DNA from: Paenibacillaceae bacterium
GTDB lineage: Bacteria; Bacillota; Bacilli; Paenibacillales; Paenibacillaceae
DNA length: 64,000 nucleotides
Assembly (NCBI GenBank): GCA_900766135.1
Contig: CAAFUF010000032.1
Coordinates: 62,001 to 126,000, forward strand
Reading direction: 5' to 3'
Made by a program: the position numbers and the translations under genes. Within the stretch, counting starts at the first letter, position 1, and the number at the start of each line of letters is the position of its first letter. Positions 21,925 through 31,212 of this stretch are shown in pieces. Below the pieces are notes generated by a model that was given only the letters and a program-made list of their open reading frames with translations, searched no databases and had not been told where the DNA came from.

Positions 21925-22808
21925 GATGGATCCCCCTCCAATGATTTTGGTGCCGTAATAATGATCTTTTCCCCGTCAAACTCCATACTTGCCCGGCCGT
22001 TGATCCCGACGGATTCCAAATATTCCTTAGGAACCTGCAGCCGTCCTACGCGGTCGACGACAACAAAAGCTTCGTGAACCTCCTGTAAAGCTCCGGCTCC
22101 GAGCTCCGCCGCCGCCAAATCCAGATTCGGATTGCGCTTCAGGAATTCGGTGCTCGTTAATCCGTCGCGGATGGCGACCACGCGGTCCACCTTCCCGGCG
22201 AGCGTTAAATCGTGCGTGACGATCACGACCGTAATCCCAAGCTCCCGGTTCACCTCGCGAAAAATCTGCATGATTTGATCGGAGGTTGCCGTATCCACCG
22301 AACCCGTCGGCTCGTCGGCCAGCAGGAGCTTCGGACGGTTAGAAAGCGAGATCGCGATCGCAACCCGTTGCTGCTCCCCGCCGGAAAGCTGATGCAGCTT
22401 GTTATGCATCCGGTCCTTCAAGCCGACCCTCTCCAGCAGTTCCCTCGCATAAGCCCGGTCCAGCTTCCCGGTAAGCAGCATCGGCATTTCCACGTTCTCC
22501 AGTGCCGTCAAGTAGGGAAGCAGGTTGCGCGCGTTGTTCTGCCAAACGAAGCCGACGGTGTTGCGCTTATATTCCACCAGCTGGTCATCGCGGATCTTGA
22601 GCAGATCCCAGCCCCCGACGGTAACCTGGCCGGCCGACGGACGGTCCAGCCCGCCGAGGATATTCAGCAGTGTGGATTTGCCGCTGCCGCTGTTGCCGAT
22701 GATCGCCATCATCTCGCCTTGTTCGACGGTCAAGTTCAAGCCTTGGAGCGCCACAACTTCGATGTCTTCGGATTTGAAAATCTTGACAAGCCCTTCGCAA
22801 TGAATCAT
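21921..22808 (-). CDS. ABC transporter ATPase fused to a C-terminal AbrB-like domain
   Basis: 295 residues. Residues 1-225 are a LolD/MacB-type ATPase: Walker A GNSGSGKST, Q-loop VWQNNARN, signature LSGGEQQR, Walker B LLLADEPTG, H-loop THD. After a linker comes FVVVDRVGRLQVPKEYLESVGINGRASMEFDGEKIIITAP (about residues 248-287), split here for length as DRVGRLQVPKEYLESVG and EFDGEKIIITAP, which matches the SpoVT/AbrB swapped-hairpin pattern (DxxGRxxxPxxxxxxxGI...). That domain usually dimerises or binds DNA; in an ATPase it could hold the dimer together. It works with the neighbouring 966-residue permease (inferred from overlap and order). Confidence 0.85.
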   Translation of the reverse strand: MIHCEGLVKIFKSEDIEVVALQGLNLTVEQGEMMAIIGNSGSGKSTLLNILGGLDRPSAGQVTVGGWDLLKIRDDQLVEYKRNTVGFVWQNNARNLLPYLTALENVEMPMLLTGKLDRAYARELLERVGLKDRMHNKLHQLSGGEQQRVAIAISLSNRPKLLLADEPTGSVDTATSDQIMQIFREVNRELGITVVIVTHDLTLAGKVDRVVAIRDGLTSTEFLKRNPNLDLAAAELGAGALQEVHEAFVVVDRVGRLQVPKEYLESVGINGRASMEFDGEKIIITAPKSLEGDPS

Positions 22809-22811
22809 CCC

Positions 22812-25712
22812 TTAGCGCTCCTCTCCCATTTTTACCGCCTGATGCACGCGCAGACGCCGGATTTGCCAGAAGAGCAGGCCGGCTCCCATCAGGAGCATCA
22901 CGAACACGACGGCATATAGCTGCAGCGTGTCCTGGTTATCGAACACGATCCGGAAAGGCGGCACTTGCGTCGTCACGTTATCCGCCGTTTGCAGGAACGG
23001 CAAGTACAGCTTGCCGGCGATCTTCCCGATGACGATCCCCAGAACGATCGACAAGCCTGCCGTCAAGATTTGTTCGGCCAGCAACATAAACGTCAATTGC
23101 TTGCGGGATAAGCCCATGGCCCGTAAAATGCCGAACTGGACGACCCGTCCGGACAAATTGAAAAACCAGTAAAGCACGTACCCGATTAGCGATACGATCA
23201 CCGAGACAAGGAAGCCGAGGCTTAAAATCCCAAATACCCCGCCCCGGGTCGGGTGCTTGCTCTGCGCCGCCAATTCGCTGCGCACATCGTCGACCGAATA
23301 GAGTTCGATCCCTTCGTCCGCCAGCTTGGTGATCAGCGGCGCAACCTTGGCGCCCGGCTTCATTTTCAGCCATACCTCATAAGGAATAAGCGGAACCTGG
23401 TCGTAGATATAATCCAAATTCGCGATGATAAACGGCGTTTGGTCGGGGTATTGGCTAGGCCAATACGGCAAGATCCCGTAAACGGCAAATTCCACCGTTT
23501 GCTCGCCCAAGGCTACCGTAAACACGTCACCCGGTTTTAATTTGTACTTCTCCGCCAGCGTGGACGGCACCAAAGCCGCGCTTTCGTTCATCCCGAGAAA
23601 GTTCAAATAATTATAGGGATGCGTCGGGAACAGGTCGTTCCGGAACCAGGCGACTTTGGCAAAATCGACGTTGTCGATCCCCATCACGTTGCCTTGCCCC
23701 GCCGAGCGGCCGGAGACGATGATGTTGCCCTTCGTCTGCAGTACGCGTGCCGCATGGTCGACCCCATCCAGCTTCCGGAAGATCTCGAACGGAGGCTCGG
23801 AATAAATCACTTTGGAAGGAGTTGGGTTTTGCCCTCCGCCGCCCGAACCTCCGCCAGGTCTGCCCCCCGGGTTCCCGCCGCCGCCCGGAGCTCCCGAGCC
23901 GCCGCCTTGACCTTGGCCGGAGCCTCCTTGAGAAGGACGGGTGATCTCCGGCGTACCCTCCCAAACCGTCCGCATAATGACGTCCGCCCCGTATTTGTAC
24001 AGCGTTCGCTCCGTCGAATTCAAGTCGATCGTCCGGGCCGCGGAGGCGTTATATACGCCGAGCCCCAGCGTCAACACGAGCAGAATCATCAGCGGATAAT
24101 AAGAAGACGACGACCTGGACAGTTGCGTCAAACTTAAATAGTAGGGAACCGGAAGCCACTTTTTACCGATCCAGCCGATCAGCTTCAGCAGCCACGGGAA
24201 CACCCGCAGGAAGAACAGCCCGATCGAGAAGATCGCCAGCGCCGGAACGAAGAACAGGAACGGCTGAACCTGCAGCTCATCCGTCGTCATTCCGGTCTGG
24301 AACGTCAGCATCTGCCGTTGATTAAACAAGTAGTAACCGTAACCCGAAATCCCCATCAAGACGATATCCAGGAACCAGCGTTGCCAGAATGGCGCCCGAT
24401 CGGAGCGAGCTTGTTTCTGTTTGGTCTTGACGATCGAGGACCGGGCGAACGAGACCGCCGGCAGAAGCGTCGCCAAGATGGCGATGATCACCGCCGCCGC
24501 GCCCAACGCCAGGGCGTCGAAGTTAAACCCGACCGGAATGGATTTCCGGTTCACGAAGGTCAGGAAGCCGTCCGCAGAGCCGATGCTCTTGGACATAAAC
24601 CAACCCAGCAAAGGGCCCGCGATCAACGCGATTGCGCCAAGTATCAAGCTTTCAAATAAATAGATCAAAATGATCTGCTTCGTGGAAGCCCCGCGGCTGC
24701 GAAGCACGGCGATGTCGCTCTGCTGCTTGTCGAGCGCCTGGCGGGCGTTCATGACGATATAATAGAACACCATGGCAATCATCGGTGCCGCCAGGGTAAA
24801 CAGCAGCGTCTGCATCTGCAAGCTTTGCTTGCGGAAATCATTCAGCAGGCTGCCGAAGGAAACGTCCACCTTCGTGTCTTTCAGCTTCTGGTACAATTCC
24901 ACGTTCAGCCGATCCAGCGTATCCGACAACGGCGACAGCTGACTTGTTTTGATCTCGCCGAGATCGAAGGCGTAATACCAGCTGGAATTATGCAGCGGAA
25001 TGGACAAACGCTTCAGCAGGTCTTCATTAAAGACTTGATCCGGGACATAGAAGTTGTTCATCATCCCTTCAAAGCCTTGGTACCAATACGGATCATTGTC
25101 GTTAGCCGGCTGGAAGGTGCCGACGATCTTGACTTTCAGCGTCACGTCGACGCCGCTGTACACCGGATACTCCATCACGTCGCCAACGTGCAGATCCTGG
25201 CGGTACATCGCTTCCTCCAGCATCAGGGCCTCAAGCGTATCGCCGTCGGCCTGAGCCGAAAAGAGCTGGCCGCCGGATATGGAGACATGATCCTGCAAAC
25301 CGCTCATGGACACGATCGACATCGTCCGAGTACGGCTTGCATCGACTTTGGTCGGATCCTCCGGGAACACCTCCGTGCTGCGGATCGACCGCGTATTAAC
25401 GTAGGCGTCGTAAGGGAAGCCGATCTTCGCCGGCACTTCGTCCACGATATATTGATTGACGGCCGCGAGGGCACCGGAATCCGTTTTTGCTCCCCCCGGC
25501 GCCTGGTAGCTCATGATCAACGAACCTGCGGGAAGCCCTTCGCTTTCGGCTTTCAGCGTGGTCGCGACGACCCGCTTCAACGACCCGTCGGAATACATCG
25601 GGATGCTGACCGTAAACGAGACGGCGACGATCAGGCCCAGTAAAGTACTTAACGTCAGCCATTTCGTGTTCCACATTTTGCGGAACAGCAAACGTAATAA
25701 AGGAATTCCCAT
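22812..25712 (-). CDS. large FtsX/MacB-like ABC permease with glycine-rich insert
   Basis: 966 residues. N-terminal helix (WLTLSTLLGLIVAVSFTVSIPM), a large extracytoplasmic region, four helices near 310-490 (LLFTLAAPMIAMVFYYIV; LIYLFESLILGAIALIAG; ALGAAAVIIAILATLLPAV), a second extracellular domain (about 560-800) and C-terminal helices (FLVSVIVSLIGYVLYWFF; ILTAGLSIVLGIVIG; QLYAVVFVMLLMGAGLLFW). This duplicated FtsX layout suits LolCE/MacB-type mechanotransmission. The second extracellular domain contains a Gly/Pro/Gln/Ser-rich linker of about 40 residues. Starts exactly at the adaptor stop, so it is coupled. Confidence 0.85.
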   Translation of the reverse strand: MGIPLLRLLFRKMWNTKWLTLSTLLGLIVAVSFTVSIPMYSDGSLKRVVATTLKAESEGLPAGSLIMSYQAPGGAKTDSGALAAVNQYIVDEVPAKIGFPYDAYVNTRSIRSTEVFPEDPTKVDASRTRTMSIVSMSGLQDHVSISGGQLFSAQADGDTLEALMLEEAMYRQDLHVGDVMEYPVYSGVDVTLKVKIVGTFQPANDNDPYWYQGFEGMMNNFYVPDQVFNEDLLKRLSIPLHNSSWYYAFDLGEIKTSQLSPLSDTLDRLNVELYQKLKDTKVDVSFGSLLNDFRKQSLQMQTLLFTLAAPMIAMVFYYIVMNARQALDKQQSDIAVLRSRGASTKQIILIYLFESLILGAIALIAGPLLGWFMSKSIGSADGFLTFVNRKSIPVGFNFDALALGAAAVIIAILATLLPAVSFARSSIVKTKQKQARSDRAPFWQRWFLDIVLMGISGYGYYLFNQRQMLTFQTGMTTDELQVQPFLFFVPALAIFSIGLFFLRVFPWLLKLIGWIGKKWLPVPYYLSLTQLSRSSSSYYPLMILLVLTLGLGVYNASAARTIDLNSTERTLYKYGADVIMRTVWEGTPEITRPSQGGSGQGQGGGSGAPGGGGNPGGRPGGGSGGGGQNPTPSKVIYSEPPFEIFRKLDGVDHAARVLQTKGNIIVSGRSAGQGNVMGIDNVDFAKVAWFRNDLFPTHPYNYLNFLGMNESAALVPSTLAEKYKLKPGDVFTVALGEQTVEFAVYGILPYWPSQYPDQTPFIIANLDYIYDQVPLIPYEVWLKMKPGAKVAPLITKLADEGIELYSVDDVRSELAAQSKHPTRGGVFGILSLGFLVSVIVSLIGYVLYWFFNLSGRVVQFGILRAMGLSRKQLTFMLLAEQILTAGLSIVLGIVIGKIAGKLYLPFLQTADNVTTQVPPFRIVFDNQDTLQLYAVVFVMLLMGAGLLFWQIRRLRVHQAVKMGEER

Positions 25713-26803
25713 TAACGACCCACTACTTTCTGTCCCGGCGTGAGTCCTTTAACGATTTCCACGTCGGTCGAGGTTTGCAAACCTACCTCGACATCGGCTT
25801 CGCGTTTCGTGCCGTCCTCCTCCACAACCTGGACGTAAGTACGCGAGCCGATGGTCCGCAGCGCGGAAATCGGAATCAATACGGCATTTTCCCTGCGTTG
25901 GGTCACGATCGAAACGCTAAGCGGCCGGCCGCGTTCGATTCCCTCGGGCCATTTATCCATCTGAACGATCAGGTACTTATCGATCGTATCTTTCTCCGGT
26001 GGTGTACCTCCGCTGCCGCCGCCGTTTCCGTTCCCGTTATCGGAATTTCCGGTATCGACCGGCATCACCTTCACTTTGCCGTCGAACACGCCGGCCGCGT
26101 TGATGTCGACCTTCGCCTTCATGCCAACCGCTACCTTCGCCAAATCCTCCTTGGCAAACTGAGCCGCCACGACCAGCGAGGACGTATCGGACAGTACCGC
26201 TACCGTATCGTAAGCTTTGATTGCGGCGCCTTTCTGGGCGGTGACCGATACCACCGTGCCGGAAAACGGTGCTCGCAAAGTTCCGTCCGCTATCGTTTTC
26301 TCCAAATCCTCCAGCGCTTGGCGCTGTTCCTCGAAGACGATGGAGGCCTCCTCGAATTCGATCGGGTCCTTCTCGTCCTTCGTACGCAACAGCTCCTTCA
26401 TGGAGATTTCCTGTTTGCGGAACTCCAGCTTCTTCTTGCGCAAGTCCTTCTGCAGGTCCTCGACGTCCAGTTGAATAAGGGCGTCACCTTGCTTGACCTT
26501 ATCGCCCGCCTTGACCATCACTTCTTTGACGTGGAGATTATCCTCCGTGAAAAATAACGGTTCCTCCCGCTGGCTCATGATCTTTCCGACCGCGCTGACG
26601 CTGAGCTCGATCGTTTCCGTGCGCACCTCGTACTCCGGCTTCTTCGAAATCGTCGGCGGCGTGATCACCGGCAGGTCCTCCTCCGCCTCTTCGTTCGGCA
26701 GCAAGGCGCAGCCTGTGGAAGCCGCCAAAGCCAGGCATACGGACAAAATGCCCATCGTTCGAATCAGCCTAACTTTCCCCCTTTCACCCGATAAATTTGC
26801 CAT
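25712..26803 (-). CDS. HlyD/MacA-like adaptor lipoprotein
   Basis: About 363 residues. Lipobox ASTGC after a hydrophobic segment, then a biotinyl-lipoyl-like barrel (LHVKEVMVKAGDKVKQGDALIQLDVEDLQ), an alpha-helical hairpin (RKKLEFRKQEISMKELLRT...EASIVFEEQRQALEDLEKTI), the second barrel half (LRAPFSGTVVSVTAQKGAAI) and beta-barrel/C-terminal domains (TVAVLSDTSSLVVAAQFAKEDL). Acts as membrane-fusion adaptor for the MacB-like permease. Its start overlaps the end of the ATPase gene; ATG 26803 or ATG 26755 are both possible, the latter right at the signal sequence. Confidence 0.8.
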   Translation of the reverse strand: MANLSGERGKVRLIRTMGILSVCLALAASTGCALLPNEEAEEDLPVITPPTISKKPEYEVRTETIELSVSAVGKIMSQREEPLFFTEDNLHVKEVMVKAGDKVKQGDALIQLDVEDLQKDLRKKKLEFRKQEISMKELLRTKDEKDPIEFEEASIVFEEQRQALEDLEKTIADGTLRAPFSGTVVSVTAQKGAAIKAYDTVAVLSDTSSLVVAAQFAKEDLAKVAVGMKAKVDINAAGVFDGKVKVMPVDTGNSDNGNGNGGGSGGTPPEKDTIDKYLIVQMDKWPEGIERGRPLSVSIVTQRRENAVLIPISALRTIGSRTYVQVVEEDGTKREADVEVGLQTSTDVEIVKGLTPGQKVVGR

Positions 26804-27629
26804 CCACCATTTCGTAAACATGGTCCGCTACCTCCAGGATTGTAGGATCGTGTGTAGTCATACAGATCGTTACGCGTTCGGTCTGTATGATGTTCTTGAA
26901 TACTGCCATGACTTGTGCTCCCATTTGCGAATCGAGATTGGCCGTCGGTTCATCCGCCAGCAACAGCTTCGGCCGGTGGGCGATGGCTTTGGCGATCGCC
27001 ACCCGCTGCTGTTCACCCCCGGACAGCTCGAATGGACGGTGGAACATCCGTTTCCCCAGCCCGACGAGTTCCAGGCAGTGCGTAACGCGCCGTTTCCACT
27101 CCTGGGGCGGAACGCCCGCCATTCGCAGCGACAACTCGACATTCTCCCAGGCAGACAGCAGCGGAAGCAAGGCGTACGCTTGGAAAATAAAGCCGATCTG
27201 GTCCCGGCGCAAGAGCGTCCGCTTGTCGTCGTTCAGCTCATGAAGCGGCTGGCCGCGGAACCAAATTTCGCCCGATGTCGGCTGGTCCAATCCGCCGAGC
27301 ATATTGAGCAGCGTCGTTTTGCCCGAGCCGGAGCGCCCCTTGAGCATCACCAGTTGGCCGGAAAGCACTTCCATGTCGATCCCTTTCAAAACCTGGATTT
27401 CTCCTCCGCCGACCGGAAACGAACGGCGAACGTCTTTGACCGACAAGATCGGTCCGGTCTCCTTCTCCGGTTCCTCCTCTTGCGCACGGGCAGCAATGGC
27501 CTCAACGGCTGCATCCTCTGAGATCGTCTTCTCTGCAGCGGCAGCGGCTTCCGCTTCCGCCTCCGGGACCGGCGAGTCCGTTCCGGACTGAACTTCGACT
27601 TTTTCTGTTTTGCGAAGCCATCGCATCAT
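26784..27629 (-). CDS. MacB/LolD-type ABC ATPase with acidic N-terminal extension
   Basis: 281 residues. A first segment of about 55 residues is Ala/Glu-rich and low-complexity (EAEAEAAAAAEKTISEDAAVEAIAARAQEEEPEKE), unusual for this family. The ATPase domain has Walker A GRSGSGKTT, Q-loop FIFQAYAL, signature LSGGEQQR, Walker B LLLADEPTA and H-loop TTHD. First gene of the five-gene operon; ATG 27629 (GGGAG 11 bases upstream) chosen, ATG 27647 also possible. Two ATPases for one permease in the same operon is notable. Confidence 0.85.
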   Translation of the reverse strand: MMRWLRKTEKVEVQSGTDSPVPEAEAEAAAAAEKTISEDAAVEAIAARAQEEEPEKETGPILSVKDVRRSFPVGGGEIQVLKGIDMEVLSGQLVMLKGRSGSGKTTLLNMLGGLDQPTSGEIWFRGQPLHELNDDKRTLLRRDQIGFIFQAYALLPLLSAWENVELSLRMAGVPPQEWKRRVTHCLELVGLGKRMFHRPFELSGGEQQRVAIAKAIAHRPKLLLADEPTANLDSQMGAQVMAVFKNIIQTERVTICMTTHDPTILEVADHVYEMVDGKFIG

Positions 27630-27862
27630 CGTGTATCGTTCTCCCATTTCCCTAATTTGTGATTCTGCCTCTTCTTGGTCTCCTTGGCCTTGTCTAGCAA
27701 TTCATTTACGTCTTGCATTATAAACGAAATACTATGGCAAAAAGTTACAACGGGATTAACGAATTCGTTCTTTTTCTTTCCAGATTTTAAGCGCTGATGC
27801 TAGGTTACAATCCTGTTAGAATTAAGGAGAATTCTACTAGAATCGGCAAGGAGATCTACTTC

Positions 27863-29473
27863 ATGAAAAAAATGATTCCCGCACTGCTCGCGGCATCGTT
27901 GCTGCTTGCTGCAGCTGCAGCCGTCTTCCGGCTAGAGCCGGCCGCCGCCGACAAACTCCCGTATTCCGACATCTCGGCCAGTTATGCTCAAGATGCTATC
28001 ATTCGCTTACATGCCGATAACGTGATGAAGGGAACGTCCGAGTCTTTGTTTTCGCCAAGCCGCTCGATTACGAGAGCGGAATTTATGACCACGCTGACGC
28101 GGATCTTTCGGGTGGAACCGGCGGCATCCGCTATTCCGGCTTATCGCGACGTACCGAAGAACGCCTGGTATTACGGCACGATCCAGGCGGCGACCGAACT
28201 GGGCCTAACCGAAGGCATGGGCGACGGCATTTTCAAGCCCGATCAGCCCCTGACCCGCCAAGAGGCCGCCGCTTGGCTGGTCCGGGCGCTGAAGCAAACG
28301 CCGGCATCCGCTGGCGTACAAACCGGCTACAAGGACGAAGCGGCGATCGCCGTCTGGGCCAAGCCGTACATCGGCTCCATATCGCAGTTGGGCCTGATGC
28401 AAGGAAGCGGCGGGATGTTCTATCCGGCGCAGGCGATCACCCGCCAGGAGACGGCCGTCATCCTGGATCGTCTGCTGCAGGACAACCGCTGGACCGAGGC
28501 GATAGCGGCCAGCGTCAATCCGGCTCCGATCCAAATCGGCTGGCAGTACGGTCAATCGACCGAAGCTTACCAGAAGTCGATTTTGCAATCGAGCGTGAAC
28601 GTGTTGGCGCCGAGGTGGTATTTTCTCGAGAAGACCGGCAAGATTTCCGACTCCAGCGTTCCTTCCCTGGTAACCTGGGCCCAAAATAACGGCAAACAGG
28701 TATGGGCCATGGTAGGCAACCGTTTTGATCAGGAAACGACACACAAGCTGCTTGCTTCCAGCTCCCTGTCCTCGGACGCGATTCAAAGCTTGAAATCTTA
28801 TGTTCAAAAATATGGGCTGGACGGCATCAACGTGGATTTCGAGAACGTCGCGGCAGCCGATCGCGACCTGTTTGCCGCCTTTATCGCCAGGTTGGCCAAG
28901 GAACTGCATTCGGTCTCGGCCGTGTTGTCCGTCGATCTGCCGCCGGATCTCGGCAGCGACTGGTCGGACGCGTACAACTACGCTGAATTGGCCAAGAGCG
29001 CCGATTACTTGGTGATTATGGCCTACGATGAGCATTGGAGCGGATATACCGCAGGATCGGTCGCTTCGATCGGCTGGGTGCAAAAACACCTTGATAAGCT
29101 GCTAGCTAAAATTCCGGCGGATCAACTCATTCTCGGGATGCCGCTGTACACGCGGGATTGGAGCCTCGGCGGCAGCGGAACTACGTTGTCGTCGGAGGAT
29201 ATTTCCCTCCCCGAGCAAAATAATCGGATCTCCCGGTACGGCGGTACCCCCAAATGGAACGATGCGGCTGGCCAATACATCTTGGAATACCGCAAGAACG
29301 GCACGCAACACAAGATTTGGCTGGAGGACGCCCGGTCTCTATCCGAGAAATACCGGTTGGGAGCCAATTACGGCGTCGCGGGGTATGCCTACTGGCATAT
29401 CGGCGGAGAATCGCCGGACGTATGGACCAGCTTGAAGAATGCAGAGAAATACGAAGGATATTATTTTAAATAA
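27863..29473 (+). CDS. SLH-anchored GH18 glycoside hydrolase (YaaH/chitinase-like)
   Basis: 536 residues. Signal peptide (MKKMIPALLAASLLLAAAAAV), three SLH repeats (about 33-210: YSDISASYAQDAIIRLHADNVMKGTSESLFSPSRSITRAEF and two more) and a GH18 barrel from about 225. Catalytic motif GLDGINVDFENV carries the DGxxxDxE signature, so the enzyme should be active on beta-1,4 GlcNAc-containing chains; SLH anchoring points to the cell's own wall or spore-related peptidoglycan. Also visible: VIMAYDEH and GLANYG-type C-terminal strands (GVAGYAYWHIG). ATG with AAGGAG upstream; a longer frame from 27797 lacks a ribosome site. Confidence 0.88.
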   Translation: MKKMIPALLAASLLLAAAAAVFRLEPAAADKLPYSDISASYAQDAIIRLHADNVMKGTSESLFSPSRSITRAEFMTTLTRIFRVEPAASAIPAYRDVPKNAWYYGTIQAATELGLTEGMGDGIFKPDQPLTRQEAAAWLVRALKQTPASAGVQTGYKDEAAIAVWAKPYIGSISQLGLMQGSGGMFYPAQAITRQETAVILDRLLQDNRWTEAIAASVNPAPIQIGWQYGQSTEAYQKSILQSSVNVLAPRWYFLEKTGKISDSSVPSLVTWAQNNGKQVWAMVGNRFDQETTHKLLASSSLSSDAIQSLKSYVQKYGLDGINVDFENVAAADRDLFAAFIARLAKELHSVSAVLSVDLPPDLGSDWSDAYNYAELAKSADYLVIMAYDEHWSGYTAGSVASIGWVQKHLDKLLAKIPADQLILGMPLYTRDWSLGGSGTTLSSEDISLPEQNNRISRYGGTPKWNDAAGQYILEYRKNGTQHKIWLEDARSLSEKYRLGANYGVAGYAYWHIGGESPDVWTSLKNAEKYEGYYFK

Positions 29474-29498
29474 TGCGGCAGGGTACGCCCGGAGCTTC

Positions 29499-29537
29499 AA
29501 CCCCAGCAAAAAATTTGCAGGGGTTGTTTATTTTTTT
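29499..29537 (+). terminator. terminator of the GH18 gene
   Basis: AACCCC-A-GCAAA-AAA-TTTGC-A-GGGGTT followed by GTTTATTTTTTT. Confidence 0.85.
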
Positions 29538-29599
29538 GCCGATCCGTCACATTAAAGACCGGGTAAACCGTTGTATAGGGTGGAAAGGATGTGGGAGAT

Positions 29600-30193
29600 G
29601 TGGACGACGCCAGGTTGTCGCGGATCATCACCGACGTACTGGAGGGAGAGACGGAAAAATTCGCGGAAATCATCCGAACCTACCAGAAATCGATTTTTCA
29701 TTACTGCTTCCATATGCTGGGAGATGCCGGAGATGCCGAGGACAGCGGCCAGGAAATCTTTTTGAAAGCCTATCGTTCCATGGGAAAATACAGCCGAGAA
29801 ATCCCGTTTGGAGCGTGGTTGTACAAAATCGCCTACCATCATTGCATCGATGTGCTGCGAAAGCGGAAGCTTGCCAAATACCTTCCCTTCTTTTACCGGG
29901 ATGAGCGGCAGCACAGACCTGTCGATTGGTGGGTGGAGGAGAACTGCTTCAATGAGTTCGTGCAGCGAGCCCTGGCGAAGTTGTCCGCGGAGGAACGCAA
30001 CTTGCTCATTCTGCGCTGTGTGGAGGAGAAGAGCTATGATGAGATCGGCCTGATCCTGCAGCAAAACAACGCGAGTCTGCGCAAGAAATACGGGCGTACG
30101 GCAGCCAAGTTCCGCAAGTATTATGCTCAAGAGAAGGGAGTAGAGCCTTATGATATCGGACAAGGATCAGGATCTGAAACGACTATTTCATGA
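29600..30193 (+). CDS. ECF-type RNA polymerase sigma factor
   Basis: 197 residues. Region 2: FAEIIRTYQKSIFHYCFHMLGDAGDAEDSGQEIFLKAYRSMGKYSREIPFGAWLYKIAYHHCIDVLRKRK; region 4: LAKLSAEERNLLILRCVEEKSYDEIGLILQQNNASLRKKYGRTAAKFRK. Typical ECF length without region 3. GTG at 29600 (AAAGGA ten bases upstream) preferred; GTG 29591 possible. Overlaps the next gene by 44 bases, the usual arrangement for a sigma/anti-sigma pair. Its targets are unknown; a role in envelope stress is a guess from context. Confidence 0.88.
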   Translation: MDDARLSRIITDVLEGETEKFAEIIRTYQKSIFHYCFHMLGDAGDAEDSGQEIFLKAYRSMGKYSREIPFGAWLYKIAYHHCIDVLRKRKLAKYLPFFYRDERQHRPVDWWVEENCFNEFVQRALAKLSAEERNLLILRCVEEKSYDEIGLILQQNNASLRKKYGRTAAKFRKYYAQEKGVEPYDIGQGSGSETTIS

Positions 30194-31112
30194 ATCCCGG
30201 CTGCCCGATGTGGACCTGAGCGGCGAAGTCATGAGCCGGTTATGTACCGAACAAAAACCAAAGGAGCGATTCATCGTGAAACGTAAAGTCAGCGTACTGG
30301 TATTGGCAGGGATGTTGTTGGCGGTATCCACCGCGGTTGCAGCAACAAACCACTATGTCTTAAAAAACAAGCAGGGGGAAGTGGTGGTGGAGGAGAAAAC
30401 CCTGGACAAGAGCAGTCCCGATGGCCAAGCTCCTTCCCTCGACGAGCAGATCCGCTCGTTAAAGAGCCACGGGTTGTCAGACGATTTGTTGAAAGAAGGA
30501 ACGGCGGCCGTCTTCTACCTGGCCTCGAACAACCCGGACCATAAGCTCAACGTGGAATATCGGCCGACCAACTTCGACGACCTGGCCAAGCTGCGCGAAC
30601 GGATGGCCGGTCAGCCGGCCAAGCTGTTCGAGCGAATCGGCGGAAGCTATAAGTTCGAGCAGGCCACCGTCTTCTTCTTTCCGACCGTTTACGAGAAGCC
30701 AATGACGCCGCAGGCAGAAGCGAAGCTCGCCGAATCGCTGCGGAAGCAGGCCGAAGAGTCGAACAAGGGCTACGCGATGATGCCGCTGGAGGTCTCCCCG
30801 GACCACTGGCGAATTAACGGCACCTATAAACAAGGCGAACAGGAAATTCGAGTTTCTATTGCCAGAATCCCCGGGAAGCAAACCATTTTGGTGCCCGAAA
30901 ATGCCGACGTGAACCGGGAAAACCTCAAAGTAAAAGGCGTGGATATGGTGTATACGGAATTCAACGGAGAGGACACCGGAATCGGCGGTCGCAACATTCA
31001 ATGGGTCGAGGATGTGCCGGGCAGCAAGCAGGCCGTCCACTACCACATCGAAACCGGGCTTCAAATCAGCAAGGAGCAGTTGATCAAGCTGGCCGAAGCC
31101 TATCTGGAATAG
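30150..31112 (+). CDS. membrane protein with DUF4367-like domain, probable anti-sigma factor
   Basis: 320 residues: a cytoplasmic N-terminus of about 45 residues (LKRLFHESRLPDVDLSGEVMSRL), one transmembrane helix (VSVLVLAGMLLAVSTAVAATN) and an external domain of about 250 residues whose C-terminal part (FNGEDTGIGGRNIQWVEDVPGSKQAVHYHIETGLQISKEQLIKLAEAYL) matches the DUF4367 pattern often found in anti-sigma partners. No ZAS HxxxCxxC motif, so it would hold the sigma factor by another contact. GAAGGGAG precedes the ATG. Confidence 0.75.
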   Translation: MISDKDQDLKRLFHESRLPDVDLSGEVMSRLCTEQKPKERFIVKRKVSVLVLAGMLLAVSTAVAATNHYVLKNKQGEVVVEEKTLDKSSPDGQAPSLDEQIRSLKSHGLSDDLLKEGTAAVFYLASNNPDHKLNVEYRPTNFDDLAKLRERMAGQPAKLFERIGGSYKFEQATVFFFPTVYEKPMTPQAEAKLAESLRKQAEESNKGYAMMPLEVSPDHWRINGTYKQGEQEIRVSIARIPGKQTILVPENADVNRENLKVKGVDMVYTEFNGEDTGIGGRNIQWVEDVPGSKQAVHYHIETGLQISKEQLIKLAEAYLE

Positions 31113-31152
31113 CTTTCGAAAGCCCAACCTCCAGTCAGGAGATCGGTGTCCG

Positions 31153-31194
31153 AAAAAAAAGCAGCCTTATTCACTATGAAAAGGGCTGCTTTTC
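31153..31194. terminator. terminator between the sigma pair and pyrE
   Basis: AAAAGCAGCC-N16-GGGCTGCTTTT; works for both converging transcripts. Confidence 0.75.
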
Positions 31195-31212
31195 CGCTAT
31201 CCGGTTATAAGA

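Noticed and set aside
26736..26753. Third copy of the phage TGTCC operator half (CATACGGACAAAA) in the adaptor gene
   Set aside because: Only half of the motif, inside a host signal-peptide coding region; taken as chance.
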